NCBI RefSeq assembly: GCF_013372265.1
Contig: NZ_CP054051.1
Coordinates: 186,001 to 250,000 of the forward strand
Length of the DNA: 64,000 bases
From: Aliarcobacter cibarius
Lineage (GTDB): Bacteria > Campylobacterota > Campylobacteria > Campylobacterales > Arcobacteraceae
Reading direction: 5' to 3'
Shown one piece after another: positions 1-9,097 of the stretch (positions are counted from its first letter, which is position 1; every line of letters starts with the position of its first letter). The notes under the pieces were generated by a model that was not told the origin of the DNA, searched no databases, and saw only the letters and a program-made list of their open reading frames with translations. The translations under genes were made by a program, and so were the position numbers.

Positions 1-528
1 GACCATTATGGTGTAGTAAGAGATGAATTCAATAGAATTCAGAAAAAGCAATTTTTTCTTTTTAGCTTCTTTTTTTCTGTTTTAATAGATCAAGCCATTC
101 ATAGTGCTGCAAGACATTTACATCAAGATTTCCAAAATATTGCTCAATATCCTAAGTTGGTTGGTATTTTATCTAGCTACTGGTCGAATCTTCATCCTTC
201 ATTATTGCTAATCGCTTCAATAAAACATACTGAGAATTTAGAAACTACAGAAAATTACTTTGAAGATTTAGCGAAATTTATTTTAAATGATTACCAAAAA
301 TTCTTTTATTGTCAATTTCCAAAATATACCAAATTATTGTATTCAAATGAGGAAATAAAGTTTAATTTAAACAATATTTTTAATGAAATTAGTAGAGCAA
401 TGATATGGACTGATGTTCCAAAGTCTATATGGGCTTATCAATTAAATACAAATGAATTACATTCATATAAAACTATGATAGATATGTTAAATACTGAGTT
501 AAAAAAAGTTGCAGAGGGGTTAGTATGA
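1..528 (+). CDS. C-terminal part of an unknown protein (5' end outside window)
   Basis: The frame is open from base 1 to the TGA at 526-528, giving 175 visible residues; a TTG at 157 is an internal codon rather than a convincing start. The visible part is mostly helical and aromatic-rich, with no catalytic motif I can recognise. Its last bases overlap the ATG of the next gene (ATGA at 525), which indicates translational coupling, so it is probably the first or second gene of the same defence-like operon as the repeat protein and the DUF1998 helicase. Function unknown. Confidence 0.7.
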   Translation, partial: DHYGVVRDEFNRIQKKQFFLFSFFFSVLIDQAIHSAARHLHQDFQNIAQYPKLVGILSSYWSNLHPSLLLIASIKHTENLETTENYFEDLAKFILNDYQKFFYCQFPKYTKLLYSNEEIKFNLNNIFNEISRAMIWTDVPKSIWAYQLNTNELHSYKTMIDMLNTELKKVAEGLV

Positions 529-3500
529 GTAATTTATCTAAGTATTTATCATTTGATGAAGCAAGAAATTATGTTAGAAATCAAAATTTAGAAAACACTA
601 GAGCTTGGAAAAAATGGTCAAATGGTACATTAGAAGGAAAGGAAAGACGCCCTGATTTTATACCTTCTAATCCTGATATAGTTTATAGAAATGATGGATG
701 GATAAGTTGGAGTGATTGGATAAGTGAAAATATTGAAATAGAATATTTACCATTTGAAGAGGCAAGAGACTTTGTAAGAAGTTTAAATTTAGTAAATGCT
801 GAACAATGGCAAAGATATTATCAAGGGAAAATAGATGGGTTAGTAAAACCTGATAATATTCCTTGGAATCCACAAAAAATTTATGCTGAACAGTGGAACG
901 GAATAAAAGATTGGATAGGTACAGATTGGAAAAACTTTGAGGAAGCTAGAGAATTTGTTAGAAATTTAGGTTTAAATGGACAAGTTGAATGGCGATTATA
1001 TTGTAAAAATGAACTAAATGGCTATGAATCTAAACCTCTTGATATTCCAACAGATCCCAAAAGAGTTTATGAAGATAACGGTTGGATTGATATGTCTGAT
1101 TGGCTAGGCACTGAGAGAAAGAGAAGAACAACTCATGGTGAAGTTGACGATACATGGTTGTCATATGAAGATGCAAAGGAGTATGTTCACTCTTTAAAAT
1201 TATCATCATATGATGAATGGAAAGCATATATAGATAATAGAATCGAAAATTTGCCATTAAGACCTATGGATTTACCAAAATCACCACAATATGTATATAA
1301 AAATGATGGATGGACAAATTGGAGTGATTGGTTAGGAAATACAATTGATGAAGTGGCAGAACAAAAACACATAATTCATGAAAAACATTCAAATAAAGAA
1401 GTTCATGAGCATACAACAGTTGTTAGTTTTACTTTAGATCAACTAATAAAAGAGTATCAACGCAATGCAACAATAACTAAAATATTGCTATTTCTTAACA
1501 ATGAAAGTAGCTTTAAATCGATAATAGAGTTAGATTTAACTGTAAATGATATAAATGAAATTGAGGAGTTATTTTTCCATTTTAGAGGAGAACCAGGTAA
1601 GCTAACTCACACAAAAAAAGCATTTGTTGGATTAGTGTTTTTAACTTACGTAATTTATAAGCTTGAATCAAAACTTAGTTATTCATCACTTTGGAAAGCT
1701 ATTACAAGTGACTTGGAACATTATTCTTCAGTTACAAGACATTTTTTAGATTCATATTTTACAAGTCAAAATTATCCAAATTTCTTTTTAAAAGAGTCAA
1801 TAGAGTATGCATGTAATCTATTTCATCTTAGAAATAATTTTGATGCAAAAGATGAGCAGCAATATGTAAGAAATACTATATTGTTACAAATAGGGCTTTT
1901 AAATAAGAGCTTCGATCATTTAAAACTTTGGCTATCAAATTACAACCTACCGGTTATTGTTTCAGAATTGTTAGATGTAGATTCTCAAAATTACTCAAAA
2001 GAGTTTAATGATGGATGGAGAGTTTTAAGAAGATTTAGAGATAACATTTTATCAAATGACCAAGCAAAAAATATTTTAACTCAAAACATTTGGTTTAAAC
2101 ATCTCAATTTAGATGAATTACTAAAAGCAGCTAAACAAAGAGCTAAAAAGCAATTAATGATTACTCAAGATGAAGATTTACCTGTGTTTTATCTTGAAAA
2201 AATTAATTATTCAGACGATGGACTAAGTTTTACAATTAATGCACAAGACCTTTATTCACTAAATTTGAGCGGATTTAGATATGAAATTTATATAGACGAT
2301 GAATATAAAGGTGTTTTGATTGCTAATAATTCCAAAGAGCTTATATTAGAATCGCCAATTACTATTTTTAATCTCGCTACAAATCAGATAGATTTAGAAC
2401 TAAGAAATGAAGATGATGATGTAGTATTTGCTACAGAAATAGTGCTATTTGATTTTAGTGAACAGATGGTATTGTTTGATGAAGATGGAAATATCTATCA
2501 AAATATATTCAAAAAATTAAATGCTCATAAAAAATATCATATCTTGATGGATTCTGATTTAGATTGCGATTTTAATGATGATTTTCAAAGGGAGTATTTT
2601 GACGGATATGCTACACTAGTTCCATTTATTGGATACAAAGATAACTGTAAAATTACATACAATGAAGAAATATTATTTGAGTTAAATTTTACAGAAAATG
2701 TTGAAAAACCTGAATTCATAGATCAATTAGTTTTATATACAACGGCTAATCCTTCATTTATATTAAATAATGAATATACTTTTGAATTAAAAATTATGCA
2801 AATTGATTCTAAAACAGAAGAAGTTGATTTAAAGACATTGCCTTCAGAAGCTAAAATTATAAAATGGTCATATTTGGGTGGTTATTCAGATAGTGATGAT
2901 ATTGAAAATAACAGCTCAATAAAAAGTAAATTGTATCCTGAAATGATTACTTCTCCAAAGCATACACTACTTATTAAATATAAAAATAGGGTATTTAAAA
3001 AGGTAGTTTATTGTAACTTCTTTGAAAAACAAAATCAATATAGATTATTTCAAATGGGAAGTGATGCAACTGTTAAACTAGTTGATAGAACAGGCTATTT
3101 AACAAAGTCCGATTTAAAAAGATATAGATACTATCTTAGTGATTTTAGCAGAACTGAGCAATTCTACATTAAAAATAAATCTAGTTTTTATCAAACAATT
3201 AGACCAAATAAAATTATAAATTTTGCGAAATTTGATGGATTTGGAGAAACTATTTTTATTGCAGAGCATTTATTTAATTCCCCATTGATAAGTGTTTTTG
3301 ATTATAGAAATAGTGATGAATATATTTCAATAAATCAAGAAAAAAAGAATGAAATTTTTATCCATAGAGAGTTACCACAACAATGTAAATTAATACTTTT
3401 AGACCAAAATCTAAAAGAACATGAATTTCCACATCAACAGTTACTAGAGAGTGCAAACAATCATGAGATATGTTTTGACAATGAATTGGTTTCAGTCCTT

Positions 3501-4106
3501 GTTATTCAGGGTAATAGTGTAGTTGATAGTTCATATGATAATAGTTTTTTAGATAGTTTTAATGACTATACAAATACAGAAGTTATTAAAAATTTATTAG
3601 TCTCAAACTATCCATTTTTATCTAAGCAATCACATACAAATTTTTTAAGAAAATTTATAATGCATAACATAGAAGAGTTTTTCTCCATTTTTTATAATGA
3701 TCGAATCATCATAAATGAAAATTTATTGAGATTAGATTTCTCAAAGATTAATCTTTTGATAGAACATGTACTATTTAGTTTAAAAATAGATGCAGAAGTT
3801 AGTGAAAGAATTTTACAAAGAATAATTCTTAACAAGCAAGAAAGACTGATGCTTGATACTCCTATCATTTTATTTAAACTTTTATTATCGTGTGGTTCAA
3901 ATAAACTCAAATATTACTTTTATAATCTTGTTAATGATGCAGAACTTGAGGATGAGAGAGATGAAAGTTTTATAGAATTGATAATTAACAATCTATTTGA
4001 CACTACAACATTAAGTGGTCCACAAAAACATAATTTAAAAGTTGCTATGCACTACATCAATGGTCCATATTATTTAAAAAAAGCATTGGAGAAATTAAAT
4101 GGCTAA
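525..4106 (+). CDS. Large protein with four N-terminal integrase-type repeats, partner of DUF1998 helicase
   Basis: The 1193-aa protein opens with four repeats of about 60 aa (residues about 8-67, 75-131, 137-195, 212-271). Each has the pattern (L/F)xxEAR-x-(F/Y)V..L.L, a W about ten residues later, IP.(N/D)P..(V/I)Y and a closing GW(I/T)..(S)DW(I/L)G. This is the phage-integrase repeat unit, a short module known from integrases and helicase-associated proteins and probably nucleic-acid binding. The rest (about 280-1193) is a helical region followed by beta-rich and then helical stretches with no motif I recognise. It overlaps the upstream gene by 4 nt and the downstream helicase by 8 nt. Size and order (about 1200 aa, then a DUF1998 helicase) recall the two-gene Druantia type III layout (DruH-DruE), but I cannot confirm homology to DruH. 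Confidence 0.85.
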   Translation: MSNLSKYLSFDEARNYVRNQNLENTRAWKKWSNGTLEGKERRPDFIPSNPDIVYRNDGWISWSDWISENIEIEYLPFEEARDFVRSLNLVNAEQWQRYYQGKIDGLVKPDNIPWNPQKIYAEQWNGIKDWIGTDWKNFEEAREFVRNLGLNGQVEWRLYCKNELNGYESKPLDIPTDPKRVYEDNGWIDMSDWLGTERKRRTTHGEVDDTWLSYEDAKEYVHSLKLSSYDEWKAYIDNRIENLPLRPMDLPKSPQYVYKNDGWTNWSDWLGNTIDEVAEQKHIIHEKHSNKEVHEHTTVVSFTLDQLIKEYQRNATITKILLFLNNESSFKSIIELDLTVNDINEIEELFFHFRGEPGKLTHTKKAFVGLVFLTYVIYKLESKLSYSSLWKAITSDLEHYSSVTRHFLDSYFTSQNYPNFFLKESIEYACNLFHLRNNFDAKDEQQYVRNTILLQIGLLNKSFDHLKLWLSNYNLPVIVSELLDVDSQNYSKEFNDGWRVLRRFRDNILSNDQAKNILTQNIWFKHLNLDELLKAAKQRAKKQLMITQDEDLPVFYLEKINYSDDGLSFTINAQDLYSLNLSGFRYEIYIDDEYKGVLIANNSKELILESPITIFNLATNQIDLELRNEDDDVVFATEIVLFDFSEQMVLFDEDGNIYQNIFKKLNAHKKYHILMDSDLDCDFNDDFQREYFDGYATLVPFIGYKDNCKITYNEEILFELNFTENVEKPEFIDQLVLYTTANPSFILNNEYTFELKIMQIDSKTEEVDLKTLPSEAKIIKWSYLGGYSDSDDIENNSSIKSKLYPEMITSPKHTLLIKYKNRVFKKVVYCNFFEKQNQYRLFQMGSDATVKLVDRTGYLTKSDLKRYRYYLSDFSRTEQFYIKNKSSFYQTIRPNKIINFAKFDGFGETIFIAEHLFNSPLISVFDYRNSDEYISINQEKKNEIFIHRELPQQCKLILLDQNLKEHEFPHQQLLESANNHEICFDNELVSVLVIQGNSVVDSSYDNSFLDSFNDYTNTEVIKNLLVSNYPFLSKQSHTNFLRKFIMHNIEEFFSIFYNDRIIINENLLRLDFSKINLLIEHVLFSLKIDAEVSERILQRIILNKQERLMLDTPIILFKLLLSCGSNKLKYYFYNLVNDAELEDERDESFIELIINNLFDTTTLSGPQKHNLKVAMHYINGPYYLKKALEKLNG

Positions 4107-7100
4107 ATATTTAGATGCAATTGAACTATCGAATAATTTGAAAAATAGACTTGAAGAGATAGTTTTAAGCAGCATTAATGTAAGAGACGAAGAACTCCAA
4201 AATGAGTTAAGTGAAATAATCAAATCTAATGATGGCTTAATATCTGAAATACTTGTAGAAGGAGCATTTTCAGCAAAAAAACATGATGATATTTTAAGAA
4301 ACATTCCATTTTTGAATAAAAAGTTTTTAGATTTGCTTGACTTAAATAAAGTATTTAATCCAAATTTTTATCCGTTTAAGCATCAATTTGAAACTCTTAA
4401 AATTGTTAATGAGATGGATAGTAATAATAAACCTGCAATTGTTGTTACTGCACCAACTGGTTCAGGTAAAACAGAATCATTTTTACTTCCAATGCTTAAC
4501 GATTTAGTTTCTAATCCAAGAAAATCCGATGAAAAAGGTGTTAGAGCTATTATTCTATATCCGATGAATGCACTAGTTGCAGATCAAAATAAAAGGTTAT
4601 TTTCATACCTAAAAGGACAATCAAATGTAAGTATGTTCTTTTATAACAGTGAAACTCCTGAATCAAAAAAATATGCGACTGATGAGTTTGACGATAAATG
4701 CTTCATAAAAACAAGAAAAGAAGCAAGAGAAAATCCTCCTGATATTATGATTACTAACTATTCTATGCTTGAGTATATATTAGCAAGACCAAATGATTTT
4801 CCTCTAATTGGTAATGCACTGAGAACTATAGTAGTAGATGAAGCCCACTTATATACGGGTACTTTAGCTGCTGAAGTGTCTTTGCTTTTAAGAAGAGTAA
4901 CTACTAAGGCAAAAGTTGATAATTCAAAGATATTATATATCGCAACAACTGCAACAATTTCAGATGATAAGCAAGAACAACAGGATTTTTTTAGTAAATT
5001 TTTTAATAAAGATAATATTCTAAGAGTATCTGGAGAAAAAGAGTTTAAAGAGATAGACGCAAATATCAATGTTGATAATGAAATAGAGCAGTTTATAGAT
5101 ATATCTTCTATGATGACAGAGCCTAATTTAGATTTATACAATGAATTTAAAGGGTATAGGGTATTTCCTAAAATATTAAAAATATTATCTGAAAAATACA
5201 CAATTCAATTTAGTGAGTTATTAAAGTTAGTCTCTTCAAGTATTGACCCAAAAACTTTATTAAATATTTTTACAATTGGAGCAAAAGCTCGTTTGAATGA
5301 CAATGAGCTGCCATTACTTCCACATAAATTGCATTTACAAGTAAGGAGTTCTCAAGGTTTTTCAGTTTGCTCAAATCCAAATTGTCCTGATTCTAAAATT
5401 AAGGGTCTAGGTAAAATTCATCATGGAACTTTTTATAACTGTACAACATGTCAAAGTCCTACTTTAAATCTTGTGAGATGTTCAGAGTGTAGTGAGCATT
5501 TTTATCATGGTAAATTTAATTACAAAGATACTTTATATTTAGAGAGGTTCTTTAAAGATGATACTAAAAGTGAAAATAGCCATATATTGAGTTTTAAAGA
5601 GTCAAGTGAAGAAATCTACATCAGTAAAGATGGTAAAAAATGTTCAGAACATGATTACAACAATAAATTTTATAAACATTCTGTATGTCCTGTGTGTTCA
5701 AATGAAGAATTTTATGGGCTAAGCGTAAGCGATCAGTTTTTAATTCCATTGGTATCAGAAACAATGCTTGTTAATATGCCCGAAATAGATAAAGAGGTAA
5801 ATGTTTTCTTACCTGCTCGTGGAAGAAGACTTTTAACATTTTCAGATAGTAGAAGTGAAGCAGCTAGACTTGGGCCACTTTTAACGATGCAACATGAAAC
5901 ACAACTATTTAGAAGGTTAATAGTAGAAACAATACAAAATAATATTTTTAAAAATCAAGATAATGATCTAAGAGAATATTATCAAAATGAGATCAAAGAA
6001 AATGAACTAAAGCTATCAAATATAGATAACCCAATAGTAAAGCAAAAGCTTGTAGAAAAAATTAATGAAGCAAAAGTAGAATTATCAAAAATGAGTTCAG
6101 GGTTTTCAATTGCTGATTTAGTTGATAATCTTAAAAAACATCTTCTAATTGGAGAGTTTTTTGATAGAGAAAGGATGAAAGAGCAATTAGCTGAAGAGCG
6201 AGAGCAGTTGTCATTTGATAAAAATCAAGAAGCGATTAAAAAAAATATCTATAACAGAATTGTAGAGGCATTGATTACCCCAAATATAAAAGATATAAAC
6301 CTTGAAAGTTTGGGGCTAATAAAACTTACTTATCCAGGAATCGAGTCTATTGTTTTGTCTGATAAGTTTAACAATATTTTTAATGAAGAAAAAGAGATTA
6401 TTGACCGTTTTAAACTTAATATACTTAAACAGTTCCTATATATATTTAGAGATTATAAAAGTATTACTTCTGAATATCAGTCTAATGAATTAAAAGACTA
6501 TGAGGCTTCAAAAATAGGCTTAGGTCAATACATTGCTTTTGATGCGAAAAATAAAAATATATTTAATTTTAAAGTAACAAGTCGAAGTTCTATTTATAAG
6601 TTTATTGCTTCAGTGTTTAGAATTTTTAAAATCGAAGATAACGAAGAGAATATATACACTTTTTTAGAAGCAGTATTTGAAACATTTTTAGATGCTGCAA
6701 AGAGAGATGATATTAGGTGGTTAGAACACAATAGAGTTCAGACTGATGATGGAAGAATTGTTGATGCTTTTAGAATAGTATTCTATGAATTATCTATTGA
6801 AATACCTCAAACTTTATATATGAACAGTGTCAATAAAACAATTTGGCAAGAAGCTATAAATGGTGTTGTTCCTGAAAAACATAGTATTGTTGAATTAAAA
6901 GAAGTTACACAAAGTGATTTGGATGCAGATCCATATTTCTCAAGATATAGAAAAATGTATCTCAATACTTCTAAAGAACTTAGTATGGGATTATGGGCAG
7001 AAGAACACTCAGCTCAACTTGCACAAAAAGAAAATAGGAGGTTGCAAGATTTGTTTATACAAGGTAAGAGAAATGTATTATCTGCAACAACAACACTTGA

Positions 7101-8985
7101 AGTGGGGATTGATATTGGTGGATTAAGTGGTGTATTAATGGCTAATGTCCCTCCAAACAAAGCAAATTATATTCAAAGGTCAGGACGAGCAGGAAGAAGA
7201 ACTGATGGCTCATCTATAATTCTTACTTACACTAAAACAAGGCATTTTGATCAAAATGTATTTAGAGATTTTAAATTTTATTTAGATAAGCCTCACAAAA
7301 AATTAACAATATCTCTTGAGAAAGAAAAAATAGCAACTAGACATTTTAATTCATTAATGTTATTCAAATTTTATGAAAATCATGCAAGTAGTAAAGATGC
7401 ATTAATTTTTGATTCATTCAAAAAAATGGGATATTTTGTAGGTATATATGAAATACCAAAACATACAGATAATCCTTATGCAAAGTTAGATTTTGAAATG
7501 GATGAGAATTCTATTTATAATAAATTTATTGAGTTTTTGACTAATTTTGAGATTATTGAGGATGATAAAAAAGCATTTGATGAGATCTTTAAACATACGA
7601 GCAAGGTTCTTGATTATCAGCAATTAATCAAAGTTTTTACTGATCAAGTTCAGGCTATGAGTACAATATATATCAATAGTTTAAAAGAACTTTATTCGGA
7701 TTGGAATTTTGCTACAAATACAAGTCATAAAAATGCAGTTAGATACAACATTAAACAAAAACATGGAGAAAGTCTAATCGAGATTTTCTCAAATGCACAA
7801 GTTTTACCAAAATATGGATTTCCTATAGATATAAAAACCTTGCAAGTAATTAATGCACCTAAAATGTTTGAGTTATCAAGAGGTAGTTTTTTGGCATTGT
7901 CTGAATATGCTCCAGGATCAAAGATTTTAGCAGGTGGTATGTTGATTGAATCTAAAGGAATTTCAAAACACTTTACGGGTGAAAATTTAGATGAAGCATT
8001 TGGTGAAAAAGGGTTTACTTATCTTTGTGATAAAGGACATTTTTTTACATCACCGTATATCAAAGTTCACGAGTGTAGTATGAGTGGTTGCAAAGGTGTT
8101 GTTAAACCTGCTTCAAATTATTTAATGCCTGAACATGGATATATCACAGCTGCATCTGATAAATTGTCTTATAGAGCAGGTAGTCCAGAAAAAGTTGGAA
8201 GATTGGAGATTCATAGTGCAATTCATACAAGTTCAGAAAATGATATTAATTTCACATATGATGATTTTTCTATCATTTATAAAGAGAAAGCACTTATTTA
8301 TGGGATTAATAGAGGAAATAAAGGCTTAGGATTTGCAATTTGTACAAAGTGCGGTTATACAGAATCAGAAATAGAAAAAGTCAATACAGGCAGTTATGAT
8401 AAATTGCCAATATCATTTAAAAAGCATTCATCAATTTATAGTGAATCATCTGCAAATATATGTTTGGAAACTTCCCCTACTATATGGAGAAATCATAATT
8501 TGATGGCTAAAATGATTACAGATGCCATTATGATTATTCCAAAAAGAGATATCAAAGATATTACTATAGCTCAAACACTAGCAAATGCAATGCAGTTAAG
8601 TGGTGCAGAAGAGTTAGGTATTGATGAGAGGGAGATTAATGCTCTCATTCAAGAAGTAGATGGGAAATTGAGTATATTAATTTATGACAATCAATCAGGC
8701 GGTGTTGGATATGTTTATGACTTGGCAAAAAATCGATGGAATGACTGGTTAGAAAAAACGAGACAAAGGCTTTTTATAGATGAAAAACACAATGAAGAGT
8801 GTTTAAATGGTTGTATCAAATGTGTAGTTACTATGAATACAAGTGAACCATTACCAAGAAGAGAAACTTTAGATTATCTTGAAGGTAAAGTAATGGCTAA
8901 AGATACAGATACAAAGAAAGAGAAGAAAAAAATTGTAAAAAAAGAAGTGAGTGATACCGATAGGTTTAAAAAGTTCAAAAAATAG
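4099..8985 (+). CDS. DEAD/DEAH-box helicase with C-terminal DUF1998 domain (DruE/DrmA-B-like)
   Basis: This is a 1628-aa superfamily 2 helicase. Visible motifs are Walker A TAPTGSGKT (117-125), DEAH (247-250) followed by LYTG, a TTAT motif III, the motif V region around TLEVGIDIGG (about 1000) and motif VI QRSGRAGRR (about 1026-1034). A zinc-type cysteine cluster lies at about 424-475 (CSNPNCP, CTTC, CSEC). The C-terminus has the DUF1998 signature (YDNQSGGVGYVYDL) and a final CLNGCIKC cluster (about 1568-1575), typical of DISARM DrmB, Druantia DruE and MrfA-type helicases. Family knowledge makes it an ATP-driven DNA translocase, here most likely in phage defence because it is translationally coupled to the large repeat protein. 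A lysine-rich tail follows the last cysteine cluster. It could instead be a repair helicase, but the context argues against that. Confidence 0.9.
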   Translation: MAKYLDAIELSNNLKNRLEEIVLSSINVRDEELQNELSEIIKSNDGLISEILVEGAFSAKKHDDILRNIPFLNKKFLDLLDLNKVFNPNFYPFKHQFETLKIVNEMDSNNKPAIVVTAPTGSGKTESFLLPMLNDLVSNPRKSDEKGVRAIILYPMNALVADQNKRLFSYLKGQSNVSMFFYNSETPESKKYATDEFDDKCFIKTRKEARENPPDIMITNYSMLEYILARPNDFPLIGNALRTIVVDEAHLYTGTLAAEVSLLLRRVTTKAKVDNSKILYIATTATISDDKQEQQDFFSKFFNKDNILRVSGEKEFKEIDANINVDNEIEQFIDISSMMTEPNLDLYNEFKGYRVFPKILKILSEKYTIQFSELLKLVSSSIDPKTLLNIFTIGAKARLNDNELPLLPHKLHLQVRSSQGFSVCSNPNCPDSKIKGLGKIHHGTFYNCTTCQSPTLNLVRCSECSEHFYHGKFNYKDTLYLERFFKDDTKSENSHILSFKESSEEIYISKDGKKCSEHDYNNKFYKHSVCPVCSNEEFYGLSVSDQFLIPLVSETMLVNMPEIDKEVNVFLPARGRRLLTFSDSRSEAARLGPLLTMQHETQLFRRLIVETIQNNIFKNQDNDLREYYQNEIKENELKLSNIDNPIVKQKLVEKINEAKVELSKMSSGFSIADLVDNLKKHLLIGEFFDRERMKEQLAEEREQLSFDKNQEAIKKNIYNRIVEALITPNIKDINLESLGLIKLTYPGIESIVLSDKFNNIFNEEKEIIDRFKLNILKQFLYIFRDYKSITSEYQSNELKDYEASKIGLGQYIAFDAKNKNIFNFKVTSRSSIYKFIASVFRIFKIEDNEENIYTFLEAVFETFLDAAKRDDIRWLEHNRVQTDDGRIVDAFRIVFYELSIEIPQTLYMNSVNKTIWQEAINGVVPEKHSIVELKEVTQSDLDADPYFSRYRKMYLNTSKELSMGLWAEEHSAQLAQKENRRLQDLFIQGKRNVLSATTTLEVGIDIGGLSGVLMANVPPNKANYIQRSGRAGRRTDGSSIILTYTKTRHFDQNVFRDFKFYLDKPHKKLTISLEKEKIATRHFNSLMLFKFYENHASSKDALIFDSFKKMGYFVGIYEIPKHTDNPYAKLDFEMDENSIYNKFIEFLTNFEIIEDDKKAFDEIFKHTSKVLDYQQLIKVFTDQVQAMSTIYINSLKELYSDWNFATNTSHKNAVRYNIKQKHGESLIEIFSNAQVLPKYGFPIDIKTLQVINAPKMFELSRGSFLALSEYAPGSKILAGGMLIESKGISKHFTGENLDEAFGEKGFTYLCDKGHFFTSPYIKVHECSMSGCKGVVKPASNYLMPEHGYITAASDKLSYRAGSPEKVGRLEIHSAIHTSSENDINFTYDDFSIIYKEKALIYGINRGNKGLGFAICTKCGYTESEIEKVNTGSYDKLPISFKKHSSIYSESSANICLETSPTIWRNHNLMAKMITDAIMIIPKRDIKDITIAQTLANAMQLSGAEELGIDEREINALIQEVDGKLSILIYDNQSGGVGYVYDLAKNRWNDWLEKTRQRLFIDEKHNEECLNGCIKCVVTMNTSEPLPRRETLDYLEGKVMAKDTDTKKEKKKIVKKEVSDTDRFKKFKK

Positions 8986-9028
8986 TTTTATTTAATAGAT
9001 AGAAATTAAGTTTGAATAGTACTTTAGA

Positions 9029-9034
9029 TATAAT
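9029..9034 (+). promoter_or_regulatory. Candidate -10 box for the GHKL-nuclease gene
   Basis: TATAAT preceded by TTTAGA, about 64 bases before the ATG at 9098, in the only gap (113 bases) of this cluster. No -35 box is evident, as is usual in Campylobacterota. It suggests the next gene has its own promoter. Confidence 0.45.
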
Positions 9035-9097
9035 TACAAATTCAAATAAATATTAACAGAACGCATATTTGTTTATTTAAAATAATGAGGAAAATCT

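Noticed and set aside
4758-5201. A 147-codon open frame on the minus strand inside the DUF1998 helicase gene
   Set aside because: It mirrors the helicase coding frame, is serine/leucine-rich as antisense shadows are, has no ribosome binding site and no family features.
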